Shown here in pieces: positions 1-6,898 of a stretch of DNA of 10,282 nucleotides. Numbering within the stretch: position 1 is the stretch's first letter; each line of letters opens with the position of its first letter. The stretch is from REEB481 sp041170785 (GTDB lineage: Bacteria; Bacteroidota; Bacteroidia; NS11-12g; UBA955): contig JBEDND010000115.1 in assembly GCA_041170785.1 (NCBI GenBank), positions 1 to 10,282 of the forward strand, given 5' to 3'. The notes beneath the pieces were generated by a model that had not been told where the DNA came from, did no database searches, and saw nothing but the letters and a program-made list of their open reading frames with translations. The position numbers and the translations under genes were made by a program.

Positions 1-959
1 ATGGCTTTCAACTCGGCAATATCTCCTAATGGAGTTGAGGTGCCGTGCACGTTGATGTAATCAATGTCTGTAAGATCCATTTCAGCATCTTCCAGCGCCA
101 TGCGCATCACATTCTGTGCACCCAATCCTTCCGGATGCGGTGCTGTGATGTGGTATGCGTCACCGGTCATTCCGCCACCCACCATTTCAGCGTAGATTTT
201 AGCCCCGCGTGCCCTGGCATGCTCGTATTCTTCCAGAATCAGGCAAGCTGCGCCTTCACCAAGCACAAAGCCATCGCGGTCTTTGTCAAAAGGCCTGCTT
301 GCCGTCATGGGATCATCGTTGCGTTCGCTGAGTGCCTTCATGTTGTTGAAACCGCCAACGGCGGCTTCGTTCACACAGGCTTCTGATCCACCGGTAACGA
401 TGACATCAGATTTGCCCAAACGAATCAGGTTAAATGCGTCAATGATGGCGTGTGTGGAAGTGGCACAGGCAGAAACCACACCGTAATTAGGCCCTCTGAA
501 TCCATGTTGAATGCTGATGTAGCCGGAGGCTATATCAATAATCATTTTAGGAATGAAGAAAGGGCTGAACCTTGGTGTGCCGTCACCTTTTCCATAATCC
601 AGAATTTCCTGACTGAAGGTGGTGAGTCCACCAATTCCGGAACCCCAGATCACACCTACACGGTCTTTGTTGACGGATTCACTCAGGATTCCTGCATCAT
701 GAATGGCTTCTGAAGCAGTAACAAGGGCATAATGCGTAAACGGGTCCATCCTGCGGACTTCCCGTTTGTCAATAAACTCAGCGGGGTCAAAATTCTTGAC
801 CTCACAGGCAAATTGTGTTTTGAATTTAGAGGAATCAAAACGGGTAATGGGGCCCGCACCGCACACGCCGGTCTTCAACGCATTCCAGAAATCTGGAAGG
901 TTGTTCCCTAATGGCGTAAGAGCCCCAATACCAGTAACAACTACCCGGCGGAGTTGCAT
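1..959 (-). CDS. fabF: Beta-ketoacyl-ACP synthase II (FabF), 3'-truncated by window edge
   Basis: Condensing enzyme of type II fatty-acid synthesis: it joins malonyl-ACP to an acyl-ACP with loss of CO2, lengthening the chain by two carbons in the cytoplasm. 319 codons are visible of a family length near 415, so the C-terminal quarter, including the second active-site histidine, lies beyond the left edge. The protein starts MQLRRVVVTGIGALTPLG, the usual FabF N-terminus. The catalytic cysteine is C165 in VVSACATSTHA and the first catalytic histidine is H305 in NVHGTSTPLGD. Their spacing of 140 residues equals that of E. coli FabF (C163/H303). GGFNNM and RPFDKDRDGFVLGEGA are also typical. The ATG lies 9 nt after the acpP stop with no Shine-Dalgarno sequence between them, so the two genes are probably co-transcribed. 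FabB is less likely given the acpP linkage and the sequence pattern. The truncation comes from the window, not from a mutation. Confidence 0.96.
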   Translation of the reverse strand, partial: MQLRRVVVTGIGALTPLGNNLPDFWNALKTGVCGAGPITRFDSSKFKTQFACEVKNFDPAEFIDKREVRRMDPFTHYALVTASEAIHDAGILSESVNKDRVGVIWGSGIGGLTTFSQEILDYGKGDGTPRFSPFFIPKMIIDIASGYISIQHGFRGPNYGVVSACATSTHAIIDAFNLIRLGKSDVIVTGGSEACVNEAAVGGFNNMKALSERNDDPMTASRPFDKDRDGFVLGEGAACLILEEYEHARARGAKIYAEMVGGGMTGDAYHITAPHPEGLGAQNVMRMALEDAEMDLTDIDYINVHGTSTPLGDIAELKA

Positions 960-968
960 GCGAAGAAT

Positions 969-1205
969 TTACTTAGCGTTTTCTTCGATGTATTTAACTG
1001 CTTCGCCGACAGTTTGGATCTTTTCAGCCTGATCATCGGGAATGGCGATATTGAATTCCTTTTCGAATTCCATAATCAATTCCACGGTATCGAGTGAATC
1101 AGCACCCAGATCATTGGTGAAGCTGGCCTCCATGGTTACTTCACTTTCTTCCACCGAGAGCTTGTCTACGATGATGGCCTTTACTTTGTTTGCTACGTCT
1201 GACAT
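969..1205 (-). CDS. acpP: Acyl carrier protein
   Basis: Small acidic carrier (78 aa, the usual ACP length) that holds growing acyl chains on a phosphopantetheine arm. The attachment serine is S37 in the canonical GADSLDTVELIM motif at the start of helix II. It begins MSDVANKVKAIIVDKL and ends in an acidic helix, as in other ACPs. It is the first gene of a minus-strand unit, with fabF 9 nt downstream, the common acpP-fabF order. The ATG at 1205 is preceded by an A-rich stretch (ACAACTCAAA) rather than a Shine-Dalgarno sequence, as is usual for Bacteroidota. A possible promoter lies in the intergenic region just upstream. There is no sign of damage. Confidence 0.97.
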   Translation of the reverse strand: MSDVANKVKAIIVDKLSVEESEVTMEASFTNDLGADSLDTVELIMEFEKEFNIAIPDDQAEKIQTVGEAVKYIEENAK

Positions 1206-1233
1206 TTTGAGTTGTTTTCGGATTTAGCGGCTG

Positions 1234-1261
1234 CAAATAAACAATTTTTTGTCCTTACCAA
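1234..1261 (-). promoter_or_regulatory. Putative Bacteroidota-type promoter for acpP-fabF
   Basis: Reading the minus strand, TTG (1261-1259) is followed after 17 nt by TTTATTTG (1241-1234). This resembles the Bacteroidota sigma consensus of a -33 TTG/TTTG and a -7 TAnnTTTG; the -7 box matches 5 of 6 fixed bases. Transcription would start roughly 22 nt before the acpP ATG. This was found by eye in an A+T-rich region, so chance matches are likely. On the other strand CATCTTTG (1287-1294) could be a -7 box for the divergent gene at 1311, but no convincing -33 element precedes it. Confidence 0.35.
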
Positions 1262-1310
1262 TCAAGTAGCAACAGATGGTTTTTCTCATCTTTGTGCTCA
1301 CAAACAGAAA

Positions 1311-1736
1311 ATGCCCAAGAAAAACCTGCTGAATTTCAATGCACAACCCCCTGCGGTATTGGCTTTGTTCACTTCCGAACGGCTTTATCGGGTGGCCTGG
1401 AAATTGAACGAAACTTTTGGCATTCACCTGGAATTGGTGGTTGAAAGCGATAAGAATAGATTCCTTCCGCCTTCCGGAACGCATGAAAGGCATGCTTTTT
1501 CAGACCCTAATGGTTCCCTTGGTGTTTTTTTAATCGCCAATAAAGGAACTCATGGCCTGCTATACCAAACCAAACCCCTTGCCGATTACTTTCTCATCTG
1601 GAAATATGCTGAACTTCACGATCCCATCAGCGCCGCTTTAGATCAGCTTAAGAATGATTCTTTTTTCAGGGCAAGCTACCTATTCCCACAGGAAATGCTG
1701 AAAACGCAAGTGTTCGCGTCCTTGTTTAATAATTAA
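1311..1736 (+). CDS. IPExxxDY-family protein of unknown function
   Basis: A 141-residue protein that I assign to the Bacteroidota IPExxxDY family, which is often encoded beside pyk and the acpP-fabF-rnc genes. Matching features, from memory of the family, are a YRVAWKLNETFGIHLEL segment (family: YRLAY.LN...I.L), VFLIANKG (family: LIANK), and the motif segment before DYFLIW. The name-giving IPE is not kept: the aligned residues are Q86-T87-K88, with D92-Y93 intact. No signal peptide, membrane segment or catalytic motif is visible, so it is probably cytosolic. The ATG at 1311 (MPKKNLLNFN) is preferred. An in-frame ATG at 1212 would add 33 residues unlike the family, and it would nearly abut acpP and leave no room for promoters. 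The stop is 7 nt before pyk, implying co-transcription. Function is unknown. Confidence 0.72.
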   Translation: MPKKNLLNFNAQPPAVLALFTSERLYRVAWKLNETFGIHLELVVESDKNRFLPPSGTHERHAFSDPNGSLGVFLIANKGTHGLLYQTKPLADYFLIWKYAELHDPISAALDQLKNDSFFRASYLFPQEMLKTQVFASLFNN

Positions 1737-1743
1737 CCACATC

Positions 1744-3177
1744 ATGTATCGCCATAACTTCAATAAAACCAAAATTATCGCCACCATTGGCCCAGCTACC
1801 AGCAGTTACGAAAACTTAAAAGCCATCATCGAAGCAGGAGTGGATGTGTGCCGTCTGAATTTCTCCCATGGCAGTCATGAAGTACACCGCACCGTGCTGG
1901 AAACCGTGCGTCGCATTAATAAAGAACTCAATGCCAACGTTTGTCTGCTCCAGGATCTTCAGGGTCCGAAGCTGCGCATCGGAAAAGTTCAGGGTGATGC
2001 CCTCGAACTGGTTCAGGGTGCTTCTTTGCTGGTTACTTCCCTGGAATGCCTGAGCACACCTGAAAAGTTATTTGTGAGCTACGAAAACCTGGGCCGCGAT
2101 ACGCGCCCCGGAGAGCGCATTCTCATGGATGATGGGAAAATTGAACTGCGCATCCTTGAAGTGCTGGATGAACAGCATGTGCGCGTGGAAGTCGTTCAGG
2201 GCGGCGTACTCACATCCAATAAAGGGTTTAACCTGCCCGAAAGCCATCTTACCGTTCCCTGTCTTACCGACAAAGACATTGCCGACCTGGAGTTCGGATT
2301 GGCTATGGATGTGGAATGGGTGGCATTGTCGTTTGTGCGCAAACCGGAAGACATCATCGAACTGAAAGAACGCATTGCCGCCGCCGGAAAACGCACCCGC
2401 GTCATCGCCAAAATTGAAAAACCGGAAGGCGTGGCCAACATTGACGACATCATCAAGGTGACGGACGGCATTATGGTTGCACGTGGAGATCTGGGTGTGG
2501 AAGTGCCCCTGCAAAAAGTTCCACTCATCCAGAAATCCATCGTGGAAAAATGCATCGCCGCCGGAAAACCGGTGATCATCGCCACCCAGATGATGGAAAG
2601 CATGATCACCAATTCCATGCCCACACGGGCGGAAATCACCGATGTAGCCAATGCTGTGCTCGATGGTGCCGATGCCGTAATGCTCAGCGCTGAAACTTCC
2701 GTGGGCAAATTCCCCATCCGCGTGGTAGAAGTGATGGAACGCATCATCGGCGATGTGGAAGCCGACCGTCGCGTGTATTACAAAGGACAGAGGCCAACGC
2801 CTTCCAGTCCGTCGTTCATCAGCGATGAAGTGTGTTTTACCGCCGTGCGTATGTCCGACCACCTCAAGGCAAAAGCCATTGTGGCCATGACGAAATCAGG
2901 TTATACCGGCTTTAAAGTGGCCAGCTACCGCCCGGAAGCCAATGTATTCATTTTCACCGATAACGAGCCGCTGCTGAACACACTGAGTTTGGTTTGGGGT
3001 GTCCGCGGTTTTTACTACAACAAATTCGCCAGCACCGACGAAACCTTCAACGATGTATTGAACATCCTGAAAGATACCGGATATGTACGCGAAGGTGATT
3101 GTGTGATCAACTGCGCCAGCATGCCCATCCACCTGAAACAACGCACCAACGCCATCAAGGTGAGCATAGTCAACTGA
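1744..3177 (+). CDS. pyk: Pyruvate kinase
   Basis: Catalyses the last step of glycolysis, phosphoenolpyruvate + ADP to pyruvate + ATP, in the cytoplasm. At 477 aa it has the normal bacterial length. The start MYRHNFNKTKIIATIGPATS is typical. Active-site residues are all present: R37 with N39 and S41 in CRLNFSHGS, D71 in LQDLQGPK, K223 and E225 in IAKIEKPEG, D249 in VARGDLGVE and T281 in IATQMMESM. The B domain lies at about residues 75-170 and the C-terminal regulatory domain at about 355-477 (SGYTGFKVASYRP to the end). The block DLQGPKLRI has Leu, Gln, Lys and Ile where potassium-dependent enzymes have Thr, Lys, Glu and Thr, suggesting potassium-independent activity. It lies 7 nt after the IPExxxDY-like gene and 38 nt before the DUF2480 gene, probably in one operon. 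No defect is visible. Confidence 0.97.
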   Translation: MYRHNFNKTKIIATIGPATSSYENLKAIIEAGVDVCRLNFSHGSHEVHRTVLETVRRINKELNANVCLLQDLQGPKLRIGKVQGDALELVQGASLLVTSLECLSTPEKLFVSYENLGRDTRPGERILMDDGKIELRILEVLDEQHVRVEVVQGGVLTSNKGFNLPESHLTVPCLTDKDIADLEFGLAMDVEWVALSFVRKPEDIIELKERIAAAGKRTRVIAKIEKPEGVANIDDIIKVTDGIMVARGDLGVEVPLQKVPLIQKSIVEKCIAAGKPVIIATQMMESMITNSMPTRAEITDVANAVLDGADAVMLSAETSVGKFPIRVVEVMERIIGDVEADRRVYYKGQRPTPSSPSFISDEVCFTAVRMSDHLKAKAIVAMTKSGYTGFKVASYRPEANVFIFTDNEPLLNTLSLVWGVRGFYYNKFASTDETFNDVLNILKDTGYVREGDCVINCASMPIHLKQRTNAIKVSIVN

Positions 3178-3215
3178 AATCCAAACAAGCAAATGTGTTC
3201 TTGGTTAATAAAAAG

Positions 3216-3731
3216 ATGATGACGAACGAGGATGTATTGGTGAATAAAGTGGCCCAAAGCGGCCTGATTACCTTCAATCTGGAACAGTATTTCCATCCCG
3301 GAAACCGAATGCAGCTGGACATCAAAGACGGCTTGTTCATGGGCATGATTCTGAAAGAAAAGGATTTCAGGGAGTGGATTAAGAACCTTGACTGGGAACA
3401 GTACCGCAATGCCTGCGTGGCAGTTTTTTGCAGCGTGGATGCCATTGTTCCAACCTGGGCGTATATGCTGGTTGCCGCCAAACTGAACGGAGTCGCTGCT
3501 TTTTACGTATTCGGCAACGCAGAAACCCTGGAAACCGCGCGGTATGTGGAAGCCCTGGCCAAAATCAATCCCGAAGATTACCGCGACAAACGTGTGGTCA
3601 TCAAAGGTTGTGGAGACCTTCCGGTTCCGGCTTCTGCCTATGTGGAAATTTCACGCATCCTGTTGCCTGTAGTTAAATCGCTGATGTACGGTGAACCATG
3701 CAGCACCGTTCCTGTATTTAAGCGGGGTTAA
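3216..3731 (+). CDS. DUF2480 family protein
   Basis: A 171-residue soluble protein recognised as DUF2480, a family known mainly from Bacteroidota and without an assigned function. Diagnostic segments are NKVAQSGLITFNLEQY near the N-terminus, DIKDGLFMGMILKEKDFRE at about 35-53, SVDAIVPTWAYMLVAAKL at about 73-90, and a C-terminal half with VVIKGCGDLPVPASAYVEI and LMYGEPCSTVPVF. Two cysteines in these last motifs (about C132 and C162) sit in the best-kept segments and may matter functionally, which is inference. Two adjacent ATGs (3216, 3219) are possible starts. The frame stays open back to 3099, but that extension overlaps the pyk 3' end and has no family resemblance. There is no signal peptide or membrane segment. 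It lies 38 nt after pyk on the same strand, so is probably co-transcribed; its stop is 13 nt from that of the convergent gene. Confidence 0.85.
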   Translation: MMTNEDVLVNKVAQSGLITFNLEQYFHPGNRMQLDIKDGLFMGMILKEKDFREWIKNLDWEQYRNACVAVFCSVDAIVPTWAYMLVAAKLNGVAAFYVFGNAETLETARYVEALAKINPEDYRDKRVVIKGCGDLPVPASAYVEISRILLPVVKSLMYGEPCSTVPVFKRG

Positions 3732-3744
3732 TGATAAGCGGGTT

Positions 3745-6700
3745 TCAAGGCGTCTGTTTTGTCATCCTGAAGTATCGAACTTCGGTTTTATACTCGATGG
3801 CCAATACATAAAATCCTGCGGGCAGTGAATCCGTGTGAAGTACCCGGACACCTTTGACCATTTCCACAGGAACTTCGACTTTTTGTCCATTCACGGTGTA
3901 GAAGGATACCTCATTCACCTCTTCCGGAAGATTTAAGTAAAGTCTAGTATTGAATGGATTTGGGTAGTAGCGGTAAGGCTCTGACCCATATGCTTTACTT
4001 CTTGTACCGATGGGTCTCACCTGTAAATTAAGGCTGTCTGAAGCGCTGCAAGAGTAAAGATCACTTACGCGCACCCAAATCAGGTGACTGCCGATGCCAA
4101 GATTTTGTGCTTTCACCATACGTGAAGCACCCACTTGTCCATCGTCCCAACGATATACGGAAAAAACACCGGGCGTAAGGTTTAGAATTTCATCCAGGTT
4201 TATGGCTGTATCGGCACCGAGGGTGGGTTGGGGCAATGGACGAACGTTCAGTATAATGGTATCATTTAGGGGACAATAGGTGGAACTTTCTCTAAAAGCC
4301 AGCAGCCAGTTGCCGGCTTTGGCGGGGAAGAAGTGGTCGCCATTGCTGATAACATTACCCAACAACGGATCTTTGGTATTTCCATCGAAGGCAACCGCCT
4401 TCCAGGAAATGACGGGCGTCATGGTATTCACCTGAACGAACTTATTGAGGGTAAGCACCGGACTCAAAGCGCAAGGGCTATCCGGAGTGAGCAAATTGTA
4501 CACCGGAGCACGGAACAATTGAACATGGAAACTGTCCAATCCAGCACAACCGGTAGTCAGGTCGCTGGTTTTAAATTCGAGGTCATACCTTCCCGCAACC
4601 AGGAAGCGCCCCTGATTCCCTCCGCTGACCAAAGCATCTACATTTGAAGTAGGCCCGGCAAAGCAACGTGCCTGATAGTTGTATTTAAGCAGATTCTGGT
4701 TTTGAATGAGGTTGAATAATGGATATGCATCACTTCCTCCACAAAAGGTATCATTTTGGATTTTGCTGTGCGGCGAAGGATTGACAGTAACAAGAATGCT
4801 GTCCTGGACAGGACATCCTGCGCTGTCGGTATAGGAAATAATCACCCGGGCATCTTGTTTCACACCTCCTTTCAAAGGAATACGGGCGCCGGTGAAATAG
4901 CTGTTGTTTCTTGCTTCAACCAGCCCTTTTAAAGCAGCGCTGAATTGGGCTGAAGCTGGTTGCACCGCAGTGATTACAGGCCATTCGGCATTGGTGCCTT
5001 CACCACAAAAAACCGTGGCTGGCGACTGAATTGTTAACGATGGTCGGTAGCTGGAAATGTTCCATTCGACCGTGGCTTCACAGGCTACCTGATCGCGCAC
5101 CCACAGGCGAATGAACGTGTCGCGAACCGGGAGAAACTTCAGGCTGTCGGAAGTGGACAAGGTGGCATTTTGTCCATCGCTCCAACGATATTGAATACTT
5201 CCTACAGCATTGCTTGGCTCCACGCTTAAGGTCAAAGGCAGGGTGGCACAAACCGGATTGCTCGGCTTACTGAGCTGCTTCAGTCTAATGCAACCTTCCA
5301 TTTTAATGCTGTCGCGAAGAATGAAGGAACAAAAACCAGGAACACTGATGGAGGCTTCCACCGTATATAATCCCGCATCAGGAAACTGAATGGTATCAAG
5401 TACCTGAGGACTTGTATATCGAATATTGCGGAAATAGTTATCAGGCCCGCGTAATGCAACCGAATAAGCGGCGGTTTTCTTTCCGGTGTTCAGTTGATAC
5501 ACCATGCGCGAGCCGGGAAGTTTGGAAACTGAAAGTTTGAAATCTGGTTTATTCATGACCCGGAAACGCAGGGTTTGTTGGGCACGTGCAGGAGTAGGGC
5601 AAAAATTATCGTCGGCCCACAGGGTGAAGAAATGGGCGTTGGGCAGGGTATCTGAGCTTTGGGTATTGTAACATACCTTCACCGTGGCTTCATTGGGTAT
5701 GGTTTGAGTGGTACTTACCAATGCACCACTCAGGCTGCTGAACCATTTCAGGCGAAGCGTATCCGGCGCTGCCGCAGAACTGATTTTCTTATCGGTAACC
5801 AGGAATGTATAACATTGCTTTTCTCCGGCGCAGGCGTTCACCCCGGCAGGTACGGTAATGGTGGGGGACAGATTGCTGCCTGCACCTAAACATAAAACAC
5901 CCCGCTCGTGAACACTGCTGCCAATTTTTCGCATCACCCCGCTGCTGTCGCGACGAAACTCCGTGATTTCTACACAAATAAGTGCTTGTTCGTTGTTTAA
6001 AGTGGGCTGAAAAACCATATCCCCGGTGGTTCCATCAAGAAAAAAACCACGTGGTGGATTGCTGTTTGGTGATGGTGTGCAGGGTGGTGTACCGGGGCAA
6101 TAAACACTCAGCGGATTGGTTTCTGAGTATCCGGATTTATAAGTGGCAAATAAGCTTGCCGACTGACGTGGTTTGGCAAGGGTGTACACCAATGAATCCC
6201 CATCCGGATCCAGCGCATGGAAAGAAATCTGATTGGTTTGTTTTAACCATACCAACCGTGGAATATGGAAATAAGGGATGGCGCTGCTGTTTCCTTTTTT
6301 CAGGCCTTTGGTCTGACATAAATTAAGCGTGCAGGGCGCAAATATGTCCTGATCCTGCATAGAGTTTAACCCTGTTCGCATCATATCTTCAAAGCTGAAT
6401 ACCACATCACAACAAGCACTTTGGGTAAAGGCACTGTATGGTGTTTGGCTGAAGTCAACTACCTGGCTGAATCGTTGTATTTCGATGCCTGAAGTCCCCG
6501 ATGAGCCATTGGGCGGTTGGCATACGGTGGCATTGTTGCAGTTTATCCGCTGCTCAAAAATGCTATCGCGGGTGAGTGTGATGGACGTAGAACAAGAACC
6601 CGACCGCAAACCTGCATTCACCGTAGATGCATAGGGAAGTCCGTTGCATTCCCTGTGCACATTGGCCATCAGGCGGTAACGCAGGTTGCCCAAATGCTGG

Positions 6701-6837
6701 TAATACACACTGACCCCAAGCGCCGGTCTTGCTGCATGTAATGTCGGAAGGAAACCCATGGAAAAGCTGCACATACAACAGAACAGCCTGATCAGGGCAA
6801 CGCGTTTGCTTAGGGAAGAAGGTAATCGTAACATCAT
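3745..6837 (-). CDS. Secreted multidomain protein with type A T9SS sorting domain
   Basis: A complete 1030-residue exported protein. Residues 1-36 form a Sec signal peptide: basic start, hydrophobic core, probable cleavage after LHA. Residues 37 to about 320 resemble the cysteine-rich N-terminal domain found in many large Bacteroidota surface proteins: the segments YQHLGNLRYRLMANVHREC, DPDGDSLVYTL (210-220), RGFFLDGTTGDMVFQPTL and a late ITEFRRDSSGVMRKIG. The middle consists of Ig-like/PKD-like modules, visible in the related segments YRWSDGQNATLSTSD (about 550) and YRWDDGQVGASRM (about 895). Residues about 954-1028 are a type A sorting tail. The protein should cross the inner membrane by Sec and the outer membrane by T9SS, ending on the surface or in the medium. 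No enzymatic motif is seen, so an adhesive or structural role is only an inference. A second ATG at 6834 is also possible. It follows the upstream cargo gene by 61 nt, probably in one transcript. Confidence 0.9.
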   Translation of the reverse strand: MMLRLPSSLSKRVALIRLFCCMCSFSMGFLPTLHAARPALGVSVYYQHLGNLRYRLMANVHRECNGLPYASTVNAGLRSGSCSTSITLTRDSIFEQRINCNNATVCQPPNGSSGTSGIEIQRFSQVVDFSQTPYSAFTQSACCDVVFSFEDMMRTGLNSMQDQDIFAPCTLNLCQTKGLKKGNSSAIPYFHIPRLVWLKQTNQISFHALDPDGDSLVYTLAKPRQSASLFATYKSGYSETNPLSVYCPGTPPCTPSPNSNPPRGFFLDGTTGDMVFQPTLNNEQALICVEITEFRRDSSGVMRKIGSSVHERGVLCLGAGSNLSPTITVPAGVNACAGEKQCYTFLVTDKKISSAAAPDTLRLKWFSSLSGALVSTTQTIPNEATVKVCYNTQSSDTLPNAHFFTLWADDNFCPTPARAQQTLRFRVMNKPDFKLSVSKLPGSRMVYQLNTGKKTAAYSVALRGPDNYFRNIRYTSPQVLDTIQFPDAGLYTVEASISVPGFCSFILRDSIKMEGCIRLKQLSKPSNPVCATLPLTLSVEPSNAVGSIQYRWSDGQNATLSTSDSLKFLPVRDTFIRLWVRDQVACEATVEWNISSYRPSLTIQSPATVFCGEGTNAEWPVITAVQPASAQFSAALKGLVEARNNSYFTGARIPLKGGVKQDARVIISYTDSAGCPVQDSILVTVNPSPHSKIQNDTFCGGSDAYPLFNLIQNQNLLKYNYQARCFAGPTSNVDALVSGGNQGRFLVAGRYDLEFKTSDLTTGCAGLDSFHVQLFRAPVYNLLTPDSPCALSPVLTLNKFVQVNTMTPVISWKAVAFDGNTKDPLLGNVISNGDHFFPAKAGNWLLAFRESSTYCPLNDTIILNVRPLPQPTLGADTAINLDEILNLTPGVFSVYRWDDGQVGASRMVKAQNLGIGSHLIWVRVSDLYSCSASDSLNLQVRPIGTRSKAYGSEPYRYYPNPFNTRLYLNLPEEVNEVSFYTVNGQKVEVPVEMVKGVRVLHTDSLPAGFYVLAIEYKTEVRYFRMTKQTP
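3748..3978 (-). other. Type A T9SS C-terminal sorting domain (Por_Secre_tail)
   Basis: Encodes residues about 954-1030 of the protein at 3745-6837. It shows the canonical order of the family: YYPNPFNTRLYLNL, then a strand followed by FYTVNGQKV, then DSLPAGFYVLAIEY and a final basic strand FRMTK. In characterised members this domain directs passage through the type IX translocon and is removed and replaced by a lipopolysaccharide anchor or released. Recognition is by sequence pattern only. Confidence 0.92.
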
Positions 6838-6898
6838 ATAGGCTAAGGTTTTTTAGGTTGAATGAATGGGTTCAATGGGTGTCGTCTATTGAAAGAGT

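Noticed and set aside
45..713. Overlapping short plus-strand frames over the left edge
   Set aside because: They are antisense to fabF, whose catalytic Cys and His motifs are intact in the opposite frame.
1212..1310. Longer start for the IPExxxDY-like gene
   Set aside because: The 33 added residues do not resemble the family and the start would fall 6 nt from the acpP start, leaving no promoter space.
2068..2862. 264-codon open frame antisense to pyk
   Set aside because: It lies wholly inside pyk, which has an intact active site. The translation is rich in His, Phe and Gly, as is common for complements of coding sequence, and matches no family I know.
3099..3215. Longer start for the DUF2480 gene overlapping pyk
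   Set aside because: The added residues are a frame-shifted reading of the pyk 3' end, and DUF2480 similarity begins only after the tandem ATGs at 3216/3219.
3719..3745. Short direct repeat as a possible attachment site or mobile-element scar
   Set aside because: Eleven bases with mismatch, no integrase or transposase nearby, and one copy lies within the DUF2480 coding end.
6838..6898. Possible promoter or terminator between the two T9SS cargo genes
   Set aside because: No stem-loop and no convincing TAnnTTTG box was found in these 61 nt, so co-transcription is the simpler reading.
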